Assembly: GCA_027575805.1 (NCBI GenBank)
Contig: JANBPU010000268.1
Coordinates: forward strand, 1 to 21,250
Length of the DNA stretch: 21,250 bases
From: Mycoemilia scoparia
Lineage: Eukaryota; Kickxellomycota; Kickxellomycetes; Kickxellales; Kickxellaceae
Direction of reading: 5' to 3'
Shown in pieces: positions 1 through 8,493 of the stretch; within the stretch, counting starts at the first letter, position 1, and each line of letters starts with the position of its first letter. The notes below the pieces were generated by a model that was not told where the DNA came from, searched no databases, and saw only the letters and a program-made list of their open reading frames with translations. A program made the translations under genes and the position numbers.

Positions 1-314
1 CAGGGTGGAGCACGTTAAATTGTAAACCAAACCCAAAGGACAGTTGATAAAAACATAGTGCATTTAATAGCTAAATGGTATTTTGCAACATATTTGCATT
101 ATTGAGCTTCATTCTACTTTAAAACACTATGTGTGGATAGATAAAAAGGAAATAAATGTTTACATGTTTACATGTTTACTCAAACATAGTTGGAGAATAT
201 CTGGATAGTAACACAATAAAGTTGATAATAAATTTTAAACATACAACCAACAAGTTTATTGTTTTAACGAGAAAAAGAATTATCCATAGTAAATCAATAG
301 CATGATTATTCAAA
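1..314. other. 3' flank of PRP11, no gene seen
   Basis: AT-rich sequence downstream of the PRP11 stop codon. No open frame with recognisable protein content was found on either strand. Several AATAAA-like stretches (for example around 150-160 and 215-235) could serve 3'-end formation, but none can be singled out. Confidence 0.5.
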
Positions 315-1121
315 CTAAACGCCAGCAACTTGACCACTACTATTAACATTATTAGCAGCAACAGCGATATTTGCAGAATTATTGTGTTGCTGCTGCTGGT
401 GCTGTTGTTGTTGATAAAGTTTATAAAAGAATTGCAAACTATACTGTTTAGTATCAGGATCCCAATGACTCCAAAACCTACTTCCCAAATCCACATCCTC
501 ATCCTGCTGTCTACCCGAAACCACCACATGTTGCCTCATATCAATTTCTTGGCTAGGTATTTTAAACGCAATACTTTCATAAGGTTCAGCCGCAACAATC
601 AAATACTGATAATTGCGATTTGGTGGTTCGACCTTTTGCTCATACGCTGACATAAACCGATGCATAGGTTCCACATCATCCTTAATCTTGGGGTACAATA
701 TTTGCACCAACATTCCATATTGTCTCGTATTTGGATCCCTTATTTTCGTAACCGTATAACCTGGTCGACCAATTTTTATAAATTCCTTCTTTTTCGGCAT
801 ACCACTTCCAGCTAATTTGTTTAGGTTGTTTTGTGTTGATGTGGCTTCTTTAGCTTCCCGTGCCGCACGCCTAGCCAAGTTTGTTTGATGCTTTTTGCCT
901 TGCGTATGCGCCAAATAACTTCCTTCATTGGTATGTAGCGTCAAACACAATTTACATTCATATGATCCCAGGTGGTTTCGCATAAAATACGGGTCCTTGG
1001 CCAAGTCTATCGTTTCAAGTGCTAACTGTCGCAGTCGTTCACGTCTTTGTACATTGGACTCGGTCCCTGACATCACACCGCCACCACCAAACTTCGATCC
1101 TACTCTGTTTTGTCTATCCAT
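315..1121 (-). CDS. PRP11: Splicing factor 3A subunit 2 (SF3A2/Prp11/Sap62)
   Basis: Predicted 268-residue subunit of the SF3a complex, which joins the U2 snRNP and helps it bind the intron branch region in the nucleus. The N-terminal half is close to family-wide sequence: the MDRQNRVGSKFGGGGV start, the block RRERLRQLALETIDLAKDPY (about 27-46), and a matrin/U1-type C2H2 zinc finger with C56, C59, H72 and H78 followed by GKKHQTNLARRAAREAKEA. A second conserved block runs from IGRPGYTVTK to HRFMSAYEQKVEPP and then AAEPYESIAFKIPS. The start codon at 1121 gives the expected family N-terminus. No intron is needed. Two features differ from the animal protein: a short acidic insert before FWSHWDPDTKQ, and a C-terminal Gln/Asn/Ala-rich tail in place of the animal proline-rich tail. 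The identification is secure. Confidence 0.96.
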   Translation of the reverse strand: MDRQNRVGSKFGGGGVMSGTESNVQRRERLRQLALETIDLAKDPYFMRNHLGSYECKLCLTLHTNEGSYLAHTQGKKHQTNLARRAAREAKEATSTQNNLNKLAGSGMPKKKEFIKIGRPGYTVTKIRDPNTRQYGMLVQILYPKIKDDVEPMHRFMSAYEQKVEPPNRNYQYLIVAAEPYESIAFKIPSQEIDMRQHVVVSGRQQDEDVDLGSRFWSHWDPDTKQYSLQFFYKLYQQQQHQQQQHNNSANIAVAANNVNSSGQVAGV

Positions 1122-1262
1122 ATTGTTTTTTTTTCTTCTTCTTTTTTGTGTGTGTACAGTTTTGAAAGCAAAAATTATTTACAAAAACAACCCCTTTTGT
1201 TATCTAAATTTGATCTTTGGTTTGTAGCCATGTAATGTATTTATTGTATATTATGGGGTTAG

Positions 1263-1268
1263 CACGTG
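1263..1268. promoter_or_regulatory. CACGTG E-box upstream of PRP11
   Basis: Palindromic CACGTG flanked by AC, resembling the Cbf1/Pho4 class of bHLH sites. It lies in the PRP11 promoter interval. Four such palindromes occur in the window, about what base composition predicts, so occupancy is an inference. Confidence 0.25.
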
Positions 1269-1432
1269 ACTTTCTCAAACTCTTTGATCAAGTGAAGAAT
1301 TTATTTGCAAAAGTTCAATGAATAAGAAAATTCTCCGCTCTTTGTGTTGTTGGTAGATGAAATTGGCTAAAAAAATAATAAAAAAAGACAACAATAAGCA
1401 TTAACAAAAACAAGGTATAATATAAATAAGAA

Positions 1433-1460
1433 TATGTATATGTATATGTATATGTATATA
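1433..1460. repeat. Hexamer microsatellite (TATATG)n
   Basis: A little over four tandem copies of a TATATG/TATGTA unit, with G recurring every six bases at 1436, 1442, 1448 and 1454. It lies in the intergenic region downstream of ERT1. Confidence 0.8.
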
Positions 1461-1537
1461 GAAAAATTGAAAAGGAGAGGAAGGAAGTGACCAAGATGAA
1501 TATTAGCATTAATTGGCAGCGGAGGGATGGTTAGATT

Positions 1538-3607
1538 CTATTGATGATTATAGTCGAGTATAGGCAAGAAATTCCCAATAATGGCCATAGGGATTCCAAA
1601 TATATCTCTTTTAATAGTGATACAGAGAGTGCAAGGAATAGTACGATTCCCATCAGGAGATATCAAGGTACAAGTTGAAAGAACCGAATGGTTGGAATTT
1701 TCAAAGGCATGGACTGCAAACAGTTCCCAATATGTAACCGCCGACGAACTATCCATTAATTCGAAAATGAATTTTGGTCGAATAAATTCTGATGAAGCAG
1801 AACCTTTTGAATTGTCATTGTTATTTGTTGCTGTTGATGATGATGTAGGGTTTTGGTTCAAGATGTTGGCAATTGAATTGCTACTATTATTACCATTGTT
1901 TGTACCAGTAGTATTTTTGCTGGTGGTGGTTGGTGGCGTGGTTGTTGCACCAGGATTATCAACAGCCGACCCCATTAACTGATCTCTAGTCCATCCTGTT
2001 AATAAACAAAACTCGGTTCCAACCAACACAATTTCACCACTTCGTCTCCACACTACTGTAGGGGTTCCAGAAAACCCAATCAATTTTTTGTACTCAAGCA
2101 AGGCTCTTTGGAAACTCTTTTCCATGTATGTCAAATCCTCTTCGGTTAAATTCCTTAGTAGCGCAATAAGTGATGGACGGAAATGTGCCATTGCTCGACA
2201 GACTCGGATTATATCGCGTTTACGCATCCCATGCTTGATGTAGTTGAAGCAGTAGTGGAATCCGACAGAGTACCGGTATGGTTGGGTTACTGATGAGTAA
2301 ACCTGGGCTGGATTCTTAAAGTACATGGGATTTAGACCATGAACTGCTGGCCCATCGGTATTTGATGGCGGTTTATTTATTATTTGGTTTCGTAGTTCGA
2401 TATCTCCATTATTAGCGTTTTGGATATTAGATATATGTGCTGGTTCATGGCTTTCAGAGCTCCTTTGGTCATAATTAGTAGGCCACCCACTGCCGTTATT
2501 AGTATTATTGTTTGGATTAGCAGCATTTGCTGATACTGGGCTGTATGACATATGATTCGTACCTGGACCATTAATCTGCTGCCTAGGGTTATTTGAAGAA
2601 CCATGTAGTGAACTTTTTGAAATACTGTTATGTTTCCGCCCTGGTCTATTTGGAAGCTCAATTGGGGGATATGCCAACATATTCGACAAAATAGCGTACT
2701 CGAGGTTCATTGCTTCTGATCCAAAATCTAATGACTGGCTCCTTTCTGCATTCAATGATGGCAATACACCACTATCGCCGTTGCTTACAGAATTGGATCT
2801 TGGATACGTATCTACACGCTGGATACTGTTTGTATTCACGATACCACCTCTATTATTACTGTTGCTATTGGCGTTGCTGTCTTTGGTATTGGTTGCGCTT
2901 GTTGTACTGGAAATATCTGCTAGCTGGAATAGGGGGTTTAATGGTGAAAGCGTATTATCAACATTACTACTGTTATTGTGCCCAATTCCTCTTGCAGATG
3001 ATGCCCGTGACCTATCTGCATTCTGGCCTTGGTTTCCGAGAATACTGCCAATTGGTGATGAAAGCTTGTTAGCTGTATTACCAGATGGTTGCTCTAAAGG
3101 TTGGTTCAAAATTGGCGTTGTCATGTTTGCATTTTCTGTTGTTGGCGGTACAGGACCCCCTCCGGCCGTTGCTACAGAGGCGGCGGCAGCGGCTGCTGCT
3201 GCTGCTGCGGCTGCTTCTTCCTCTTCATCTATAAGTAAATACTTGGCCTTTTTTCGAACACCATCTCTACAACTATCAGCCAGACCTTTTCTAACACACC
3301 GGTGGCATGGTCTGTTATTATCACAGTTGAGATGAGATTTTTGACAATGTAGACAGGCTCTCCTAGTCTTTGTTCGTCTTCTCTTTTCTCGTTTTACTGG
3401 TTTTGAGGATTGTATAGAGGGCGACGATGATAACAGCGCTTCATGGTTATGATATTCTGATCCACCGCCTTGGTTTGTTCCTGTATTGGCATTATTATCG
3501 CTGCCGGTCATGGCTCTGCGATTACTTGTATTGACTGCTGTAGCTGTAGTAGGACCGCTAGTGGCTGTTGACGAGGAAGGTACGACAGGTGAGTTCTGGT
3601 AGTACAT
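1538..3607 (-). CDS. ERT1: Zn2Cys6-PAS transcription factor, ERT1/AcuK-type gluconeogenesis regulator
   Basis: Intronless 689-residue DNA-binding protein of the fungal Ert1/AcuK/AcuM/Rds2 group, nuclear activators of gluconeogenic and non-fermentable-carbon genes. A basic stretch (about 73-83) precedes a binuclear zinc cluster with C85, C88, C95, C101, C104 and C113, and the block DGVRKKAKYLL typical of this group follows. Residues about 130-143 are an alanine run. The middle is long, Asn/Ser/Gly-rich and probably disordered. A conserved helical block (YFKNPAQVYSSVTQPYRYSVG, then GMRKRDIIRVCRAMAHFRPSL) precedes a C-terminal PAS domain. The PAS domain begins at GTPTVVWRRSGEIVLVGTEF (about 514) and resumes at FIFELMD (613), with a roughly 66-residue Asn/Thr/Ser-rich insert between. 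The start at 3607 is the first ATG of the frame. Gsm1/Rds2 is the main alternative name; the family is clear but the exact orthologue is less so. Confidence 0.88.
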   Translation of the reverse strand: MYYQNSPVVPSSSTATSGPTTATAVNTSNRRAMTGSDNNANTGTNQGGGSEYHNHEALLSSSPSIQSSKPVKREKRRRTKTRRACLHCQKSHLNCDNNRPCHRCVRKGLADSCRDGVRKKAKYLLIDEEEEAAAAAAAAAAAASVATAGGGPVPPTTENANMTTPILNQPLEQPSGNTANKLSSPIGSILGNQGQNADRSRASSARGIGHNNSSNVDNTLSPLNPLFQLADISSTTSATNTKDSNANSNSNNRGGIVNTNSIQRVDTYPRSNSVSNGDSGVLPSLNAERSQSLDFGSEAMNLEYAILSNMLAYPPIELPNRPGRKHNSISKSSLHGSSNNPRQQINGPGTNHMSYSPVSANAANPNNNTNNGSGWPTNYDQRSSESHEPAHISNIQNANNGDIELRNQIINKPPSNTDGPAVHGLNPMYFKNPAQVYSSVTQPYRYSVGFHYCFNYIKHGMRKRDIIRVCRAMAHFRPSLIALLRNLTEEDLTYMEKSFQRALLEYKKLIGFSGTPTVVWRRSGEIVLVGTEFCLLTGWTRDQLMGSAVDNPGATTTPPTTTSKNTTGTNNGNNSSNSIANILNQNPTSSSTATNNNDNSKGSASSEFIRPKFIFELMDSSSAVTYWELFAVHAFENSNHSVLSTCTLISPDGNRTIPCTLCITIKRDIFGIPMAIIGNFLPILDYNHQ

Positions 3608-3710
3608 TACGGTATATAATATAAAAATACAAGGTTTGATAGTCTTTATGACGACCAGGCCGAAATGTATGCGTGTTTCAGTGTAGTGGCGGTAGGATAG
3701 TAATGACTAT

Positions 3711-3720
3711 TTTATATATA
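3711..3720 (-). promoter_or_regulatory. TATA-like box upstream of ERT1
   Basis: On the minus strand this reads TATATATAAA, about 105 bases upstream of the ERT1 ATG, a usual distance for a yeast TATA element. The region is AT-rich, so chance occurrence is possible. Confidence 0.35.
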
Positions 3721-4820
3721 ATGTCTTTAAGCAGCGCAAATTTGAAATGAAGAATGAACGACTTGCTTTGTGATTGTTGCTGTTAAACAAGTGTAATAAT
3801 AGCGGTAATAGTATATTTGACCGTGGTTCCACACTCGCAGAAACAAGTACTATATTACATTAAAACTCCGTCGCCTTTGATCATCCACGATAATAGAGAA
3901 GAGAGAGGTTTTGTAAAAGACTTGGAGGTGAGCCGTGTGCCAAAATATACTATACGAGTGTTGGTGCTTTTAAAATCTATGCAAAAGACCAAGGACAAAG
4001 GCGAGTGAGAATGTGAGTCAGGGCGTGTTAAAAATAAAGACTAGAGAAAAGAGAACAATTATGTGGGTGGGTGGATCTTCGGGCAATATTAATATAGAGC
4101 AGTTACAGGTAAGGTTGGGTGTTTGGACGTGCGTGTCAGACAAGAGGGGTAAATGAAAGGGTGTTAGTGGTGGTGTGAATAAACTCTAGAGTTGTCATAG
4201 AAATCCTTTTGACACGTGCAACAAATAAAGCAACTGTCCTGAGGACAAGTTTTTAACTATTAGCCACTGCTATTCACCACTACCCAGAGCCTTATGCTTA
4301 AGATTTGCTTATTATGGTGTGTATAACTGATCTATGTCGAGTTGTATAATTTCCAGAAAAAAGGGCATAGTTACGATTTAGTAGAGAGCTGGCTGTATCA
4401 AAACCCTAGCCCTATAGGCACACACACATCCAGGCTAATCACATTACTTTGTTTTGGTAAAATATAGTAGCCATACTATCCCTCTCTATTCTAACAAGGG
4501 GTAGCATACATTATACTTGCTGCACCTCCAGCCTCTTCAATTTGGACTTAGATTTAAAACCAAGGTTCAGAAGCCAATGGCATGATAGAAAGGCCTCCCT
4601 GTTCCTGCAAGGGAAAATGTATACACGACCTCCGCTCTGGTGTAAATGATGGGCCTTGTCCAATCATGGTGTCTAAAGTTCATGCTGCGATTCTAGAACC
4701 AACTCCTTAGGCAGGGTTGTTAATGCAAGATAGCAAAAAGCTATGCCTACTTGAAGCATCATCTGACATTTCTTGTATTGTAAATTAGCACAGCTTCCTG
4801 GATCCAGCATACGCTACAAA

Positions 4821-4835
4821 GGGCTTTTAAAGCCC
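4821..4835. other. Short perfect inverted repeat GGGCTTT-T-AAAGCCC
   Basis: Seven-base perfect arms around a single T. As RNA the loop is too tight for all pairs to form, so a DNA-level palindrome or protein site is as likely as a hairpin. A second small inverted repeat, ATAGC-AAAAA-GCTAT, lies about 90 bases to the left. No function can be assigned. Confidence 0.4.
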
Positions 4836-5008
4836 CTCTCCCCTTCCAGTACCAGTATAGATTGGGGATGATTGTGTTGAAATAGCCAAGGAGACACGTG
4901 GCAAAAGCGATATAGGAAATCTAGAAAACAATGTTAATGTTTAAATGACAATTAAGATAAGGCTGAAATAAAATATGAATAAAACAATATTAGCAATTAC
5001 AATTAAAA

Positions 5009-5110
5009 TATGGATCATAATTTTCGAAGGGTGACTTTTGGTGGCCTATGATTATAGGGGCAATTACAATTGATTAGCAAATGGTCACCCTTCAAAAATA
5101 ATAACTCATA
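5009..5110. mobile_element. MITE-like inverted-repeat element, copy A
   Basis: About 102 bases with terminal inverted repeats of 27 bases (5009-5035 against 5084-5110, 22 of 27 matching without gaps; the inner 16 bases match at 15 positions). Both ends carry TA, as expected for an element that duplicates TA on insertion. A second copy in opposite orientation lies at 15987-16091, roughly 81% identical by hand alignment. There is no coding capacity, so any transposition would depend on a transposase supplied elsewhere. It sits about 63 bases past the VPS17 stop codon, where its hairpin may fall in the VPS17 3' UTR. The family was not recognised; TA ends and small size suggest a Tc1/mariner-like MITE, but this is inference. 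Confidence 0.65.
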
Positions 5111-5172
5111 TGCGCGCATTAAGACAAATCATTTAGCTATGCCGACGATATGAAAATGTTTAGGTGTGTGTA

Positions 5173-6969
5173 TTACGATTTAATGGCACGAAGTGCTGCT
5201 CGACACTCGTATAACAATGTGTTTTCCACTGACATCTGAGCTCTGGCGATGTATTCCAGTTGCTTTTGGATATCCTGTTCTCTTTCTTTATCAAATTTTT
5301 CAAGATCAGCGCGAAGAACTCTATTCAGTCTCTCCATGCGCTGGCGCTTGACTGCTTCATCATCCTTGGCCTAAATATCAGGTGTTTAGTTAGTAAAGAA
5401 ATGCTTGTTTTTCACTAAACCAAAATCAACATGTTTTGTAATCTTACCTGATCCATTTCACGCAAAATATGGTTAACGCGATCCGGATTGATCGTGCTAG
5501 AAGCTCTCAGCACTGCAACAGCCTGCTTCTTTTGTTCCAATTTCTTTGCTGCTGCCTCGTGATCTTTAAACACCCCATGCCGAGTTCCAACTATTTCCTT
5601 GACCCCATTACTAGTAACCAGATATGTGTTAAACACATACACCGCCCTAGATCCAATTCTGTCTACCTCTTTGCCACAGACCAATCCTAAAGTATTAACA
5701 CACTTGCCAACCCTTTGGAAACACCTTGAAAGCTTTGGATCAACTTCTGAATTTCCGACCTGTTTTAGCTTTTCCGACAAATTCAACATTTCCTTGGCCA
5801 AATAATTTTGTCTGCGTGTTACCCTCCCAGACCACTGGACACAGCCCCACAAATTATTTTCAAACCTCTTTAAATTGGAGCTGGTGTCATCAAAATACAT
5901 GTCTTCTGGGGATGGAGCGGATGAACTGCCGGTTAGTCCTCGTGGTCGGGATGGTATGGCCCATGAAAAAAACCCGCCGCTTGATGGTGGTCCTGGCGAT
6001 GATGATGCAGATAACGCGCGACCGCTACCAGCACCACCAAACCCAGATGATGTTGAATGATTCGATACAGTATTCATGGCAGGATTAAACTACATCACCA
6101 TCATCATAATCATCATTATATGCAAATTGTACATAATGAGATTAGAAAGTGGATGTTACTAGTACATTCTAGGTATATATATATAAATAAAAATAAGATT
6201 GCTTACGGCAAAGGTAGCTTCAACAAATGACCGAAGTTCGTAATCATTCTTTATAACATCATGCGAAGCTATCCAATTTAACCATCTCTGAAGATAATGA
6301 ATCACGATATCGTCATTTTGATAATTTGGCGTATATTTTGAAGTAGCGTCACATTGCGGAAGGCAAAGAACTAAGCATTCCGGGTATGTGTTTCGCAAAT
6401 GACTAGCCAACCTCTCGAACTCAAGCTGGCTTCTTTCCTTCCCAATATACTTGCGTTGCTTAAATGCTGGAAGCGAAGTCTATAAAAATCGCAGAGTATG
6501 ATTATTAGCAAGGGACACCATAACTACTCATAAATTTATATGAATTTATGCTATACTGAAAGATATTTTAAATGCCAACAAATATATCGACTCTTGCCTT
6601 TACATCGAATTTAAATATAGGAAGCTTTTTGGAGTGATCAACATCTTTTGATAGAACAAAATCCAGGCTATAGTTCTTTTGATTATTTTCATGATTGGCA
6701 CCGGTTGCTGCTGTTCCATACCCCCTACTGTCATTATTATTGTTGGTGGCAGTAGTGGTAAAACCTGAAGATACAGCCGGATGTATTATCGCGCCAGTAT
6801 TCTTGTGACTTTCAAAAGTTAACGGGGTGGTCCTATTGGATCTAGGAACATTTACAACATCGCCTTCGGATACCTGCGCACTAGATTGGAAACCATTTCC
6901 TTCAATGGAATCTTCTTTTGGTAGGGATGAATAATTGCTGTCATTATAATTCTGACCGGTTTCATTCAT
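5173..6969 (-). CDS. VPS17: VPS17-like PX-BAR sorting nexin, four exons
   Basis: Predicted 494-residue sorting nexin, probably the Vps17 partner of Vps5 in the retromer, which forms tubules on endosomes for retrieval to the Golgi. Exons are 6969-6598, 6479-6207, 6089-5448 and 5370-5173, all joined in phase 0. Residues 1-95 are Asn/Ser/Thr-rich. The PX domain (about 100-215) includes LPIFKFDVKTSLPAFKQRKY, a proline-containing loop, and RWLNWIASHDVIKNDYELRSFVE. A Gly/Ser/Pro linker leads to an alpha-helical BAR region (about 270-490) rich in charged heptad-like residues. In the PX phosphoinositide motif, ERSQLEFERL replaces the usual RRYxxFxxL, so PI3P binding may be weak, as reported for Vps17. 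Introns 2 and 3 have GTAAG donors; intron 3 carries TACTAAC. Intron 1 appears to be GC-AG. The ATG at 6969 is the first after an in-frame stop at about 7020. PX-BAR membership is firm; the Vps17 name is less certain than Vps5/Snx-type alternatives. Confidence 0.85.
5371..5447 (-). other. VPS17: VPS17 intron 3 (77 nt)
   Basis: The donor GTAAGA follows GAAATGGATCAG, a TACTAAC branch sequence lies about 20 bases before the acceptor, and the intron ends in TATTTAG before GCCAAGGATG. Removing it joins two halves of the BAR helix in phase 0. Confidence 0.85.
6090..6206 (-). other. VPS17: VPS17 intron 2 (117 nt)
   Basis: The donor GTAAGC follows GCTACCTTTGCC, TTCTAATC is the likely branch site, and the acceptor is GATGTAG before TTTAATCCTG. 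Splicing joins the end of the PX domain (FVEATFA) to FNPAMN in phase 0. Confidence 0.8.
6480..6597 (-). other. VPS17: VPS17 intron 1 (118 nt), probable GC-AG intron
   Basis: The boundary GTAAAG|GCAAGA matches the strong consensus of GC donors (AG|GCAAGT). The acceptor is TTTTTATAG before ACTTCGCTTCC, with GCTAAT upstream as the likely branch site. Removal gives FKFDVK joined to TSLPAFK, matching the strand-turn of Vps17 PX domains. The nearby GT dinucleotides (GTAAAG, GTCGAT, GTTGGC) would delete or add residues at this conserved place. Confidence 0.65.
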
Positions 6970-7875
6970 TTTTAGACTGCGTGACTGGATGTGCGAGCAA
7001 GGCAATTTATAATGCTTTTATAAATGTATGTATATGTATGAGGGGAAGCAAATGGACTAAATATAGATGATGCAAACTAACGATAGAAAGGCAAAAAAGA
7101 AGCTTTGGAGGATTCGTCGAAGGAAAATGTGTTTTCTGGCCTATGTATGACGTCTGAAATTGTGAATCATTTCAGAATTCTGGTCGATTGATTTAAGCAT
7201 TGTTATGGGTTTAGGCAGTGGCCATTTGACTTCGGCCTTGGCTGTGCCTGTTAGAGTTGATGCTAGTTGTTGTAGTAGGGTTGGTAATTTTTGTTCGAGC
7301 TCAAATGCTTATATGCACTTATGCGAGGGATTTAGGTCACAGGGGAAATCCACGTATGGTCATCAATCAACCAAGAAGAAGGATTGAAGGCAATTATAGT
7401 GCAGCCTGGCACGTGGCTATGGGGAGGAGAGTTTGAACAACAGCATGTGTCTCTATTCCGTATCTTCATTTATTTGTGTGCAATTATTCTATAAGAAGAT
7501 TGTCATAAAGTATGTGGCCAACGTTCAAGTGCTACAAGAACCATATTTTTGCCTGAACATAATGCTGAAAAGCAGTAAATATTCTTTAGCAGTACTACCA
7601 CTGCTACATCTATTATTACCATTGCATCGCCATAATGCCAGAAGAGACAGAAACTGGGCATGTCTTCTTAATGGGTTTGTTTCTCACTTCTGATCGGCCC
7701 TCGGTATAAATACATTTTATTAAATGCTGGAATTTCAGCCGCAACAACCCAGTTTAAAAATAAACTGCGCGGAGCGATTCTTACCTATGCTTCTCTGTCT
7801 ATTCGCAAAGATTACAACCACTGGTGAATCAATAATGGGAAATGGATTATTCTGATTAGAATTTGTTTTCTGTAA

Positions 7876-8493
7876 TCAGGTGTGCTCTAGTATAACGACC
7901 AAAGATGAAAAGGGCTTTAGTGTACTGGTTTGCAAGCTGCCACACTGCGCGATTGGCTCAAGTGCCAGAAACATTAGGTACCGCTGACAAAGCAAGATAA
8001 GGGTAGATATTGCGAAGCTGGGCTTAGGTACCAGATGGCAAAAGTAATTTTTAGACTCATTCTTGCCTTGAAGGCACCAAGACAAAGCAAGGCCCAAAGA
8101 TACATGCAAGACAAGCATGATTATAGAACTTTTTGCCAGAGTGTGGTTTAAATGCAGCATCAAGCTTGGCAGGATGAGATACTTGTGTGAGATCGACACG
8201 AATGATGCAAAAAGTCCCAAAGCGATGTTGGAATGCTCAATCAAAGTAAATGTGCACAAAAACGAGCGGGGCACACTCTCCACAAATGATCGTGGGTTAT
8301 CAGTCCCGTTGTGTTCTGTCAGCAAAAGCAGGTGTTTTTTGGAAAGGCAAGCCAAGTCAGGCCAGACCAGAGTAACAGTGCAAATGTGCGTTTGTGTATG
8401 AAGAGGAGCAATCCACAAGGCGATTATATCGCCCTTTCTATTGTTTTTTAATGCGATGTTGGCTAAATTCTTCAACTTTTGCTGCCTGTGCAT
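7876..8493 (-). other. Unexplained 205-codon open reading frame
   Basis: From ATG at 8493 to TGA at 7876. The product is rich in Leu, Ser and His, poor in Asp, Glu and Gly, with several hydrophobic stretches, and matches no family I recognise. By a rough estimate an open frame this long is unlikely by chance in this composition, but the amino acid make-up is unlike an ordinary folded protein. Overlapping shorter frames exist on the other strand. It could be an orphan gene, or exonic sequence of an uncharacterised transcript. Confidence 0.2.

Larger units (their letters stand above)
1122..1537. other. Intergenic: PRP11 promoter and ERT1 3' end
   Basis: The 416 bases lie between the PRP11 start and the ERT1 stop, both minus-strand genes. 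A T-rich run at about 1125-1145 lies just upstream of the PRP11 ATG. A CACGTG palindrome within GCACGTGAC at 1263-1268, about 142 bases upstream of that ATG, matches the core site of Cbf1/Pho4-type bHLH factors; this is suggestive only. A hexamer microsatellite occupies 1433-1460. No gene is seen. Confidence 0.5.
3608..5172. other. Intergenic: ERT1 promoter and VPS17 3' end
   Basis: About 1.56 kb between the ERT1 start and the VPS17 stop, both minus-strand genes. It holds a TATA-like block near ERT1 (3711-3720), CACGTG at 4213-4218 and 4895-4900, short hairpins around 4727-4744 and 4821-4835, and a MITE-like inverted-repeat element at 5009-5110. The only open frames are short and unrecognisable. 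No tRNA or snRNA signature was found. Confidence 0.6.

Noticed and set aside
2710..3335. Long plus-strand frames opposite the ERT1 gene.
   Set aside because: They are shadows of the minus-strand coding sequence; composition mirrors its Asn/Ser/Ala-rich repeats.
4684..4705. A GGTTCTAGAATC stretch on the minus strand resembling a tRNA B box.
   Set aside because: The T-loop consensus GTTCRANTC is not met and no acceptor stem, A box or anticodon arm can be arranged around it.
1263..7415. Four CACGTG palindromes (1263, 4213, 4895, 7410), all intergenic, as a possible shared regulon.
   Set aside because: About three to four are expected by chance at this base composition; no spacing or flank pattern links them beyond the first.
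7976..8034. Direct repeat TTAGGTACC about 50 bases apart.
   Set aside because: Only nine bases, with no extension or related structure; likely chance.
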